Source of the DNA: Pricia antarctica
GTDB lineage: Bacteria > Bacteroidota > Bacteroidia > Flavobacteriales > Flavobacteriaceae
Reading direction: 5' to 3'
Length of the DNA stretch: 64,000 bases
NCBI RefSeq assembly: GCF_900101815.1
Contig: NZ_FNAO01000004.1
Coordinates: 469,053 to 533,052, forward strand
The notes under the pieces are model-generated. The model saw only the letters and a list, made by a program, of their open reading frames with translations. It was not told the DNA's origin and did not search any database. The position numbers were made by a program, and so were the translations under genes. Shown piece after piece: positions 8,518 to 16,616 of this stretch; within the stretch, counting starts at the first letter, position 1, and each line of letters begins with the position of its first letter.

Positions 8518-8591
8518 CAAAAATACCAAAAATAGCAATCCGGCGAACTGACCAATGTCATGGTTTTCAAAATTCTTCTCCCTTAGATTTA
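8518..8591. promoter_or_regulatory. Bidirectional CRP/FNR-type operator between thioredoxin and USP
   Basis: Operator TGACCAATGTCA is at 8549-8560. Plus strand: -7 box TAGATTTA at 8584-8591. Minus strand: -7 box TATTTTTG at 8525-8518. Each box starts exactly 35 bp from the operator edge on its own strand, so one dimer could activate both directions. Confidence 0.75.
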
Positions 8592-8614
8592 CCCCATACT
8601 AAAAAACAAAGATT

Positions 8615-9451
8615 ATGACACGGATTCTATTGCCCACCGACTTTTCGGACAACTCCTTTGAGGCTATCCGGTACGCGCTTTTGGCCTATAGGGACATCCA
8701 GTGCACCTTTTATCTCTTACATACTTACACCCCGCCCGTCTATCAAACGGAATACCTTATGGGAAGTCCCGGACTGATCGGTCTGGGCGATGTAATGCGC
8801 GAAACCTCGATGACACAGTTGGAGAAACTGAAAAGCCGTATGGAAGACCAATACGGAAACGACCAGCATACTTTTGTCGTACATACGGTCTTCAACACGC
8901 TTTTGGGCGAGATATCGGAAACCGTGGCCAACGAAAGCATAGACCTCATCGTGATGGGAACAAAGGGGGCGACGGGTGCCAAGGAAATTCTGTTCGGCAC
9001 CCATACCGTACACGTTATCAAAAAGGCCAAATGCCCCGTAATTGCGGTACCTCCTAAATATGAATACGAAGCACCCATTGAAATATTATTTCCTACGGAC
9101 TTCGAAATCGAATACGGGAAAGATACTATTTCGCAGGTACTGACTATGGCCAGACAGCACAAGTCCCGAATCAACGTCATGCATGTCCATACGGGGTACG
9201 ACTTGAACGCAGCACAGGAAAGGCACAAAGGCCAGCTTGCAAAATTGTTGGGCAATACTGCATTGTTTCACGAAGTTCCAGACAACGGCATTATCGAAGC
9301 GGTCAATGCGTTTCAGGTCAAGAATAAAATAAACCTGTTGGTCATGGTACAGAACAAACACACTTTTATGGAGCGGTTATTTATGGAGCCGGTCATCAAA
9401 AAAATAGGTTTTCATTTAAGCCTGCCTTTTATGGTGCTTCCACAACTCTAA
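8615..9451 (+). CDS. Universal stress protein, two UspA domains
   Basis: 278 residues. Domain 1 starts MTRILLPTDFSDNSFEAIRYA and carries the nucleotide loop MGTKGATGAK...FGTH. Domain 2 starts IEILFPTDF and ends MVQNKHTFMERLFMEPVIKK...PFMVLPQL, with no glycine loop. It is driven by the bidirectional operator region at 8518-8591 and is followed after one base by a single-domain USP, so the two form an operon. Confidence 0.93.
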   Translation: MTRILLPTDFSDNSFEAIRYALLAYRDIQCTFYLLHTYTPPVYQTEYLMGSPGLIGLGDVMRETSMTQLEKLKSRMEDQYGNDQHTFVVHTVFNTLLGEISETVANESIDLIVMGTKGATGAKEILFGTHTVHVIKKAKCPVIAVPPKYEYEAPIEILFPTDFEIEYGKDTISQVLTMARQHKSRINVMHVHTGYDLNAAQERHKGQLAKLLGNTALFHEVPDNGIIEAVNAFQVKNKINLLVMVQNKHTFMERLFMEPVIKKIGFHLSLPFMVLPQL

Positions 9452-9452
9452 T

Positions 9453-9848
9453 ATGACCGCCATGAAAAACATTTTGGTGGCCACCGATTTTTCGCACGAG
9501 GCATACTGCGCGCTTTTCTACGCCACTAAGTTGTTGGCATCGTTGTTCGATGCCTCGATCCGTATCATGCACATCACAGAGGAGGAAATGTTGAACAGCA
9601 AACAGGAATCGAACCAAAAATTGCTTGAGGATTGCCTCAACGCTACGGTCCACAGTTATCATAAGGTTAGGGAGTTCGACGATAAGGCCCTGGTCATCGA
9701 ATCTTTTTTGGAGAAACAGCACATCGATCTGTTCGCCATGGTACACCACAAACATAGTTTTCTAGAGATGCTGGTCCGCGAACCGGTTATCAACGATATA
9801 AGTATTTATGCCGCCATTCCGATGTTGATACTCCCTGAGCAGAACTGA
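9453..9848 (+). CDS. Single-domain universal stress protein
   Basis: 131 residues, half the length of its neighbours. It starts MTAMKNILVATDFSHEAYCAL (the second ATG at 9462 gives the usual MKNIL start). Its C-terminal half resembles the second domains of the tandem USPs (MVHHKHSFLEMLVREPVINDI...PMLILPE) and lacks the glycine loop. It may pair with the tandem USP upstream. The next operator overlaps its stop codon. Short but complete, so probably functional. Confidence 0.85.
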   Translation: MTAMKNILVATDFSHEAYCALFYATKLLASLFDASIRIMHITEEEMLNSKQESNQKLLEDCLNATVHSYHKVREFDDKALVIESFLEKQHIDLFAMVHHKHSFLEMLVREPVINDISIYAAIPMLILPEQN

Positions 9849-9888
9849 CCATTGTCATAGGTGGCGCATCCCACCCAAATTATCTTTG
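9846..9888 (+). promoter_or_regulatory. CRP/FNR-type operator and promoter for the baeRF-MscS-nuclease-RNase operon
   Basis: Operator TGACCATTGTCA is at 9846-9857, overlapping the end of the USP gene. Consensus -7 box TATCTTTG is at 9881-9888, again 35 bp start to start. The first ATG downstream (9912) opens a 17-codon frame 24 bases after the box, the usual leader length in this island. Confidence 0.72.
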
Positions 9889-9911
9889 CACAGAAACCTG
9901 AACTCAATACC

Positions 9912-9965
9912 ATGGACAAAAGAATATTGAATTTAAATTGCGTTGAAGATAAAATCCTTAAATAA
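9912..9965 (+). CDS. Possible 17-codon leader peptide or gene stub
   Basis: ATG 9912 opens MDKRILNLNCVEDKILK and stops at TAA 9963-9965, 8 bases before the next gene. Its start sits 24 bases after the -7 box, the same distance as real start codons at neighbouring promoters. It could be a leader peptide translationally coupled to the following gene, or the stub of a lost first gene. No family is recognised. Confidence 0.3.
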   Translation: MDKRILNLNCVEDKILK

Positions 9966-9972
9966 GTAAATT

Positions 9973-10386
9973 ATGAAACAGATAGGTATTTGGCTGGATA
10001 AACAACAGGCCCACATCGTTCGTTTGCACGACGCAGGAGAAACACTAGAAACAATCCGCTCCGAGGTGGAATTTTTTAACCGAAAAGGGTCTTCGGGATC
10101 AAGGGTCAAATGGGGCGGTACGCAGGATATCAGCCACGAAAGCACTTATCTTGAAAAGGAAAAGCATCAATTAAAGGCCTATTTCAATCAGTTGGCCGAT
10201 GCTATCACCGATGCCGATGTTATAGCCCTCTTCGGGCCTGCCGATACGAACGAAAAATTCAGGGCTGCCTTGATGGCCGATCATAAAGCCTTGGCCGCTA
10301 AGGTAAAGACAGTTGAAAAAGCAGACAGCATGACAGAAAATCAGGTGAAGGCCTTGGTGCGGGACTATTTTCGGGACAAGAAGTAG
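9973..10386 (+). CDS. baeRF-like (eRF1-domain-related) protein
   Basis: 137 residues, no signal peptide. It starts IGIWLDKQQAHIVRL, a pattern of bacterial proteins related to archaeal/eukaryotic release factor 1, and has LFGPADTNEKFRAALM, similar to the GPA-x-TKE-type motif of that fold. A C-terminal helical tail is rich in Lys/Asp. Such short baeRF-like proteins are often next to stress genes and may act on ribosomes; the GGQ-bearing domain of true release factors is absent. It is the first full gene of an operon with MscS, a nuclease and an RNase. Confidence 0.5.
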   Translation: MKQIGIWLDKQQAHIVRLHDAGETLETIRSEVEFFNRKGSSGSRVKWGGTQDISHESTYLEKEKHQLKAYFNQLADAITDADVIALFGPADTNEKFRAALMADHKALAAKVKTVEKADSMTENQVKALVRDYFRDKK

Positions 10387-10473
10387 TCCTTTCGACATCC
10401 GAAAAACTAGGGATTGAAAGTTTACCTCGGTGGTCTTTCGTTTCCAAACCGGCCGCCTCTGCAAATCTAAACT

Positions 10474-11370
10474 ATGGACGAACTACTCGATTTTTTTAAC
10501 CACGACATGGTGGTAAAGGCGGCAAAGCTTTTATTATGGATACTGTTCATTATCATATCTATACGTTTATTGCGAAAATTGCTTAAACGGCGCATAGCCG
10601 ATACAAGTATTCGGTACAAGGCCCAGAAGGGGGTCGAGGTCGTAGGCTATGTACTGATCGGCCTATTGATCCTCGTTTCTTTTACGCTCGAGAATGTTCA
10701 AGACTACACCATCATCATCGGCCTTTTTACGGCAGGCATCACTTTTACTTTACAGGAACTTATCTTGAGCATCGCCGGCTCGTTCTACATCTTTTTCGTA
10801 CGGGTCTACGAACCGGGAGACCGTATAGAGATCAATGGTATCAAAGGCGATGTCATCGATATTGACAGCATCTATACCACGATCATGGAAATGGGCGAAT
10901 GGGTCAGTAGCGATAACTATTCAGGTAGGATTGTTAAAATTAGCAATGCTTTCGTCTTCAAAGGGCCTATTAAAAACTATTCCATGGATTTCCCATTTGT
11001 GTGGGACGAACTGAACGTACTTATTACCTACGGCTCCGATGTTGAACTGGGCAAAAAAATAGTGCTGGATGAAGCAACGGAACTCTTATCGGACTATACC
11101 GAAGATTCCATGGCCAAATGGTCAGCCATGGTCGAACGGTATTACATCGAAAATGCCACCATCGCTCCGACCGTGGCCATCAACCTTACCGATAACTGGA
11201 TAGCCTTAAACCTTCGCTATATATCGGACTATAAGCTACGACGTGGTACAAAACACCAATTGTTCGAACGCATCGAGCAGGCCGTCTTACTGACCGAGGG
11301 AAAGGTAACTCTGGCATCCAACACTTTGCAATTATTGAAAATACCGGAAGTCGACGTACATCTAAAATGA
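10474..11370 (+). CDS. MscS-type small-conductance mechanosensitive channel
   Basis: 298 residues with three N-terminal hydrophobic helices: about 15-36, 58-78 and a pore-lining helix near 84-110 (LFTAGITFTLQELILSIAGSFYI). The MscS beta domain follows (YEPGDRIEING...GDVIDID) with the cytoplasmic vestibule domain behind. It is an inner-membrane channel opening under hypo-osmotic tension. It is in the operon under the 9846-9888 promoter, 4 bases before the nuclease gene, which suggests that osmotic protection belongs to the same response. Confidence 0.9.
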   Translation: MDELLDFFNHDMVVKAAKLLLWILFIIISIRLLRKLLKRRIADTSIRYKAQKGVEVVGYVLIGLLILVSFTLENVQDYTIIIGLFTAGITFTLQELILSIAGSFYIFFVRVYEPGDRIEINGIKGDVIDIDSIYTTIMEMGEWVSSDNYSGRIVKISNAFVFKGPIKNYSMDFPFVWDELNVLITYGSDVELGKKIVLDEATELLSDYTEDSMAKWSAMVERYYIENATIAPTVAINLTDNWIALNLRYISDYKLRRGTKHQLFERIEQAVLLTEGKVTLASNTLQLLKIPEVDVHLK

Positions 11371-11374
11371 TAGT

Positions 11375-12220
11375 TTGAAAAAAGAAAAGGACATTGAAGT
11401 TATAAAATCCTCGGGGGAAAAGGCAAGATTTTCCTTGGACAAATTACGCAATTCACTAAAGCACAGTGGTGCTGACCACAATTTGGTGGAACAGATCGTT
11501 GAAAAGGTCAAAGAAGAGCTTTTCGAAGGCATATCTACCCATGAAATCTACAACAGGGCCTATGCTATTTTGAAAAAGAACAAATCGGTCTTCGCTTCAA
11601 AATATAAACTGAAAAAAGCGATTTATGAGTTGGGGCCTACCGGATTCCCGTTCGAACGCTTTGTGGCGGCCATTCTGGAATACTCGGGTTACGTTGCCCA
11701 TGTGAACGAAATCTTGAATGGCATCTGTGTGACCCATGAAATCGACGTGCTAGCGGAAAAAAACGGGTCGGTAACGGTCATCGAATGTAAATTTCATTCG
11801 GAAGAAGGGCGTAACTGCAATGTCAAAATTCCGTTGTACATCCACTCCCGATACAACGATGTGAAAGCACATTGGGCGACAAAAATAACGGAAACCAAAA
11901 CAATGGAGGCCGGATGGGTAGTAACCAATACCCGTTTTACGGAAGATGCCATCAAATACGGAAAATGTGCCGGACTGTATCTCTTGAGTTGGGACTATCC
12001 CCTAAACGATGGTCTCAAAGACCGCATCGACAGGCTCGGCCTTTATCCTGTTACCGTATCCACTTTATTAAGCACACGCGAAAAGCAATTTTTGTTGAGT
12101 AGGGATGTGGTACTCTGCCGGCAACTTTTGAAGGACAAATTCTTCTTAGACCATTTGGGGATCTCCCAAGACAGAAAAGAAAAAATTCTCGGAGAAATTG
12201 GGCAACTCTTTAACCATTAG
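11375..12220 (+). CDS. ATP-cone domain fused to Mrr-like restriction endonuclease
   Basis: 281 residues, starting with TTG at 11375. Residues 1-95 form an ATP-cone (IEVIKSSGEKARFSLDKL...AYAILKK), the nucleotide-sensing domain of ribonucleotide reductases and NrdR. Residues about 100-200 form a PD-(D/E)xK nuclease of the Mrr/RecB-like type, with D in HEIDVLAEKNG and E-x-K in VIECKFH. The C-terminal part is unclear. The fusion suggests a nuclease gated by ATP/dATP level. There is no methyltransferase partner, so it is unlikely to be a classical restriction enzyme. It overlaps no neighbour; the RNase gene follows by 4 bases. Confidence 0.8.
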   Translation: MKKEKDIEVIKSSGEKARFSLDKLRNSLKHSGADHNLVEQIVEKVKEELFEGISTHEIYNRAYAILKKNKSVFASKYKLKKAIYELGPTGFPFERFVAAILEYSGYVAHVNEILNGICVTHEIDVLAEKNGSVTVIECKFHSEEGRNCNVKIPLYIHSRYNDVKAHWATKITETKTMEAGWVVTNTRFTEDAIKYGKCAGLYLLSWDYPLNDGLKDRIDRLGLYPVTVSTLLSTREKQFLLSRDVVLCRQLLKDKFFLDHLGISQDRKEKILGEIGQLFNH

Positions 12221-12224
12221 ATAT

Positions 12225-13595
12225 ATGGACACTATCAAAGTACACTTTTTGGGCGCCTCGGGAACCGTGACCGGATCCAAGTTCTATCTGGAAACCCCGG
12301 AACTGAACATTATGGTAGACTGTGGGATGTTCCAAGGCCTAAAGGAACTTCGTCAGCTCAACTGGCAATCCCTGCCCCTTGATGCCTCCAAAATCGATTT
12401 CGTATTGCTGACCCACGGCCATTTAGACCATACCGGATACCTGCCGAGACTGGTTAAAGAAGGATTTCATGGCAAAATCATTGCAACCGCCCCTACCCTG
12501 GCGATAACCCGTATCATTTTGTTGGATAGCGCCAAAATACACGAGGAGGAAGCCGAACGAGCCAATAATGAGGGCTATAGCAAACACCATCCAGCAGTAG
12601 CCTTCTATACAATAAAGGAAGCCGAACGAGCCATCGACCTGTTCCAATCCCAAGTGAAGGATGAATGGATAGGGCTATCGGAGCACATCCGGTTTAAATT
12701 CAGGTACAACGGCCATATCATCGGGGCGACGTTCATAGAACTGGAAATCTTCGGGAAACTATTCGTTTTTTCAGGCGATATCGGGCGACAGAACGATACA
12801 CTTTTGGCTCCGCCCGAATATCCCCAATGGGCCGACTATCTTTTTGTGGAAAGTACATACGGCAACAAGCTACATCCCGAAGAAGACGTAGAACAAAAAA
12901 TAATTGATTTGGTCAACAGAACCATCAAAGAACGGGGCAGCCTGATCATTCCTTCCTTTGCGGTCGAGCGGCTGCAATCGTTGATGTACCTTCTTTGGCA
13001 GCTGTACAAGAAAAACAAAATCCCCAATATTCCCATCTTCATCGATAGCCCCATGGGCAATAATGTACTGTCCGTTTTCGAAAGTTTTCCCGCTTGGCAC
13101 GAACTCCCGATGAAAGAATATCAAGCGATGTGCGATCATTTCAACATCATATCATCCTTCGCCGATACTTGGAAAACCATAGACGACCTCAGACCTAAAA
13201 TCGTAATCGCCGGCAGCGGAATGGTTACCGGGGGCCGGGTCTTGACCTATCTAAAGCAACTGATAGACAAGACCGCCACTACGGTACTCATTGTTGGCTA
13301 TCAGGCCGAAGGCACCAGAGGAAGACAGCTTCTGGAAGGGGCACATGAGCTTAAACTATTCGGAAAATACGAGCCCGTCAATGCGAAAATCGAACACTTG
13401 GAAAGTCTCTCAGCACACGCCGACCAAAAAGAGCTATTGCAATGGTTAAAAGAAATAAAGAATATCCCCGAAAAGGTGTTCCTGATTCATGGCGAACCAA
13501 CTGCCCTAGATGCTTTTAAGGTAAAAATCAGGGATGTATATGGCTGGAAGGCACATATCCCCAAATTGAACGAAACCACCGAATGGACACTGTGA
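12225..13595 (+). CDS. Beta-CASP metallo-beta-lactamase ribonuclease (CPSF/YSH1-like)
   Basis: 456 residues from ATG 12225; an in-frame TTG 27 bases earlier lies inside the previous gene. Metal-binding motifs are LTHGHLDHTG, GHIIGAT, SGDIG, and the beta-CASP motifs FVESTYGN, IPSFAVERLQ, GSGMVTGGR and LSAHADQ. These enzymes are zinc-dependent endo/5'-3' exoribonucleases. It is the last gene of the baeRF-MscS-nuclease unit, implying RNA turnover during the same stress response. The family assignment is solid; the RNA target is unknown. Confidence 0.94.
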   Translation: MDTIKVHFLGASGTVTGSKFYLETPELNIMVDCGMFQGLKELRQLNWQSLPLDASKIDFVLLTHGHLDHTGYLPRLVKEGFHGKIIATAPTLAITRIILLDSAKIHEEEAERANNEGYSKHHPAVAFYTIKEAERAIDLFQSQVKDEWIGLSEHIRFKFRYNGHIIGATFIELEIFGKLFVFSGDIGRQNDTLLAPPEYPQWADYLFVESTYGNKLHPEEDVEQKIIDLVNRTIKERGSLIIPSFAVERLQSLMYLLWQLYKKNKIPNIPIFIDSPMGNNVLSVFESFPAWHELPMKEYQAMCDHFNIISSFADTWKTIDDLRPKIVIAGSGMVTGGRVLTYLKQLIDKTATTVLIVGYQAEGTRGRQLLEGAHELKLFGKYEPVNAKIEHLESLSAHADQKELLQWLKEIKNIPEKVFLIHGEPTALDAFKVKIRDVYGWKAHIPKLNETTEWTL

Positions 13596-13730
13596 TATAA
13601 AAGTCACGGGATGATAAATATCCTTGCCGCTCTCTCACCTGAATAGTTGATTTGAACAATGACTATAAAAGTCGGCATGGAAAAGAAAAAAATGGCATCT
13701 TGAGAAAATGCAAAGCGCAACATAGCCAAC

Positions 13731-13773
13731 TGATCAATGTCATTTTTCTTTTCGCCTACTTCGTTTACCTTTA
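13731..13773 (+). promoter_or_regulatory. CRP/FNR-type operator and promoter
   Basis: Operator TGATCAATGTCA is at 13731-13742 and a near-consensus -7 box TACCTTTA at 13766-13773, 35 bp apart start to start. The gene at 13810 begins 37 bases after the box. This extends the island regulon to the two genes that follow. Confidence 0.68.
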
Positions 13774-13809
13774 TACGCTATTCCATAAAGAACCTAAAAT
13801 AGTACACCA

Positions 13810-14313
13810 ATGGATACACTACAAAATCCCCGTAATACGGAATGGTTAGCACCTGAAGAGATGCACGAACAATCTAAAAGATGGTTTTCAGAACTCTCCT
13901 TTATCAAGGACGAGCAGCAGTTCTTGAACAATCTGATCCAGTCGTTCTCTATCAAACCTATTGAGGTAAAGGAATTTGCACTGATCAACGATTTTAAGAT
14001 GGCGATCGCCGAGAATCAACATAGACTAATCCCTATTTTAAAGCAGGTACAAAAACATAGGAACCAATTGGAGATTATGTTGGATAGCGTAAACCAACAT
14101 GAAATGGAAAAGGCCTACAAAAAGACCCATGAAAACCTGTACAGAAAGTTGAACAAATACTTTTTGGATTATCGGACGGTCAAGGAAAGAGGGTTCGCAA
14201 AACTGACCCACATTTTGAAAAATACTAAAAAAATAGCTTTGGGCAACCCGGAATATCGGCTTAGTTCGACAGAACAACCGAAAATGCCCAAGCCCGATTT
14301 TGGAGAAGAATAA
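13810..14313 (+). CDS. Conserved-looking helical protein of unknown function
   Basis: 167 residues, no signal peptide or membrane segment. It is mostly helical, with a long predicted coiled coil over about 20-140 (many Glu/Lys/Gln residues, e.g. HEMEKAYKKTHENLYRKLNK), and a short proline-rich acidic tail ending KPDFGEE. No family is recognised. It follows an island operator and is 50 bases upstream of a lipoprotein gene, so the pair is probably one transcription unit within the stress regulon. Confidence 0.75.
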   Translation: MDTLQNPRNTEWLAPEEMHEQSKRWFSELSFIKDEQQFLNNLIQSFSIKPIEVKEFALINDFKMAIAENQHRLIPILKQVQKHRNQLEIMLDSVNQHEMEKAYKKTHENLYRKLNKYFLDYRTVKERGFAKLTHILKNTKKIALGNPEYRLSSTEQPKMPKPDFGEE

Positions 14314-14363
14314 TCTAGATGCCGGCACACTTTGAAGCGTGTCGTTAAACGTAACTCAATAAG

Positions 14364-15020
14364 ATGAAAAAACTACTATTAGTATTAACCATAGCGATTT
14401 GTGGTTGCTCCTCGGCCGAACTGGTCGAGAATTATAAAAATCCCGATATCGTTCTCTTTGATGCCAACAAGGTGTTGGTCGTAGGAATGACCAACAGTGA
14501 GGCCGTTCGTACCGACTTTGAAAACAAACTGACCAAAGAATTCGAAAAACGAAACGTAGAGTCCGTAAGGAGTTTGGACGTTTTTGACGTCAATTTTACC
14601 GATTCGAGAAGGACCGAAAAAGAACTGGATGCCTTCGAGGAGAGCCTTTTGGACAAAGATTTTGATGCCATTCTGCTTACCAAGATCACCGGTTCGGAGA
14701 ACAAAAAGACATTAATGAGAACGATGAACGAACTGTACAAAAGTAAAGACGGTTTCAAAGAAGATTATAGGCGCCATCAGAATATCTATTATGATGACGA
14801 TTACTACCGTCAGTTCACAGTGTACCACGCCGAGACCTCGTTGTATTGTATCTGTATGGGCAAAGAGCGTTCGTTGATTTGGCGGGGAAGCATAGATATC
14901 TCTGACCCCAAGGATATTCAAAAAACTGTGGATGATTATGTGAAATTGGTCGTTCTTGCTATGGAAGAGCAAGATTTAATTTTCAGAAAACAAACGGACG
15001 ATGACGTTACCGGTCTATAG
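14364..15020 (+). CDS. Lipoprotein of unknown function
   Basis: 218 residues. The signal peptide MKKLLLVLTIAICGC ends in a lipobox with Cys15. The mature part has a beta strand KVLVVGMTNSE followed by an alpha/beta pattern, similar to small lipoproteins of the DUF4136 kind that bind or assemble at the outer membrane. An acidic, tyrosine-rich loop (YYDDDYYRQ) lies near residue 150. It is the second gene of the unit under the promoter at 13731-13773 and the last member of the stress island on this side. Confidence 0.75.
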   Translation: MKKLLLVLTIAICGCSSAELVENYKNPDIVLFDANKVLVVGMTNSEAVRTDFENKLTKEFEKRNVESVRSLDVFDVNFTDSRRTEKELDAFEESLLDKDFDAILLTKITGSENKKTLMRTMNELYKSKDGFKEDYRRHQNIYYDDDYYRQFTVYHAETSLYCICMGKERSLIWRGSIDISDPKDIQKTVDDYVKLVVLAMEEQDLIFRKQTDDDVTGL

Positions 15021-15834
15021 TGCCAAGAATTTTGAAATTCCCTTTTTGAAGGCGGCCAACCAAGTTAAGTATAAGGTCGCTTAAATCAAAGTATTGTAGG
15101 CGTACGCTCCAACTCACGATTTTCTTCTTGGCTTTCGTAACCCTGAGATTCTATAGATACAAGGTAGCACAGCTTGAATAATACTATTGTGATATTGGTC
15201 AGTTTCGGATGGAAAGTTCAATAGATAGGAAGAAACATCCAAATCATTTCATCTTCTTTTTTTGAGTATCAGTTGTAGCATTCGACTGCTTCTAACCTCA
15301 TTAAGTTACAGCATAAATTCCGCCCGGTCATAAATTAAATCCCCAAGTCGCAGGACAAGCCCGTTTTTTCCGCAAACTCAAAGAACAGGTGGAAACTCAT
15401 AACGGGAATGCAAGATTCCCGTGATTATATATCGTGGTCTTTTAAATTCGAAAAGAAATAAAAGTTAAGAATAAGGATGGTCAGAGCATTAAGCTTCTAG
15501 TCAGTAGAAGCAACAAATGTAATGTACTAGATTACTGCTGTTGCGTTAAAAAGCTTTCCATCTGCCATTTCTACAATGGCTAAAGTGTATACAAGGGGTT
15601 TTATCATTTTTCGATTTGAAATGGCTTGGGAGTTTTTTTGACAACCACCAAAATTTCAATTTTTACAATTATCTGTATATCTGCATTTTAAAAATTAAGG
15701 GCTCCGTACATTTTACAAATGAGCCTATCTCGATATTTTAACGCTACAGTACTAATACTAGATTTATAAAAATTACGTTTTAACTTTTCATTATAAATTA
15801 TTGAATTCAATATTAACCAAATCAAACCTATTTT
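15021..15834. other. Long intergenic region with an orphan TGA-N6-TCA site
   Basis: 814 bases without a convincing gene. TGATATTGGTCA at 15190-15201 matches the island operator. On the minus strand a TACCTTGT box at 15166-15159 has the 35-bp offset, but no open frame follows before the convergent lipoprotein gene. The last 200 bases are AT-rich and should hold the promoter of the collagen-like gene. Nothing else could be assigned. Confidence 0.35.
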
Positions 15835-16599
15835 ATGAAGATGTATTTTAAATTTATTGCAACTAGTGTAATGACCGCCACCTTCGTGTTGTCGTCCTGT
15901 TCTGTTGACGACGGAGCCGAGGGTCTTATGGGACCTCAGGGCATCCAGGGAGAACAAGGGTTTCAAGGGGAGCGAGGACTCCAAGGAGACCAAGGGGAAA
16001 AAGGAGATCCAGGTGTCGATGGCAAAGACGGTGATAACGGTACGGACGGACCGGATGGCCTGGATGGAGCCGATGGTAAAGACGGAGCCGATGGCGCGGA
16101 TGGTCTAGCTGGATCAGATGGTGCAGATGGAGCCGATGGTGCTAACGGACAAGATGGTGCTGATGGCCAGGGTGCAGAGGTAGTCGCCAGTAGTTGGATT
16201 ACCTTAACGGCAAATGATTTCTTATCCTCTCAAAAACCAGATGGTATGGGTGAAATGTACGACGCTACTTATACCACTCCGCTGTTGACCCAAGAAGCTT
16301 TGGATCAGGATGTGGTTTTGGTTTATCTTAAGTTGAACTCAGGACAAATTGTTCTAATGCCTTATGTCTACCATTCGGATGATCACATGGCAGTAGCCTA
16401 TACCGCTTTCCTTGCGCAGAATAATTTGGGAATCAATATGACCCCATCATCTTACATTTATAACAATGAATCATTAGAAATAAGCGTTAGGTTCGTTATT
16501 ATTCCGGCAACCACTTTGACCCTACCGGATAAATCACTTCATAAAGATTTTAAAAAAATGACCTACGAAGAAGTAATCAGTTATTTTAATTTACAATAA
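15835..16599 (+). CDS. Collagen-like repeat lipoprotein
   Basis: 254 residues. The signal peptide ends in a lipobox (VLSSC, Cys22). Residues about 30-113 are uninterrupted Gly-X-Y triplets, first of the GPQGIQGEQG kind and then rich in GADGADGKDG, the typical bacterial collagen triple helix with an acidic second half. The C-terminal domain (about 118-254) is a beta-rich module of the kind found after collagen repeats in Bacteroidota surface proteins. It is probably a trimeric stalk on the cell surface. It stands alone between a long intergenic region and a strong terminator. Confidence 0.92.
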   Translation: MKMYFKFIATSVMTATFVLSSCSVDDGAEGLMGPQGIQGEQGFQGERGLQGDQGEKGDPGVDGKDGDNGTDGPDGLDGADGKDGADGADGLAGSDGADGADGANGQDGADGQGAEVVASSWITLTANDFLSSQKPDGMGEMYDATYTTPLLTQEALDQDVVLVYLKLNSGQIVLMPYVYHSDDHMAVAYTAFLAQNNLGINMTPSSYIYNNESLEISVRFVIIPATTLTLPDKSLHKDFKKMTYEEVISYFNLQ

Positions 16600-16616
16600 G
16601 TAACGCTGGTTTTAAA

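Noticed and set aside
15975..16175. Short direct repeats as a possible CRISPR array
   Set aside because: They are in-frame Gly-X-Y codon repeats of the collagen-like gene with no spacers.
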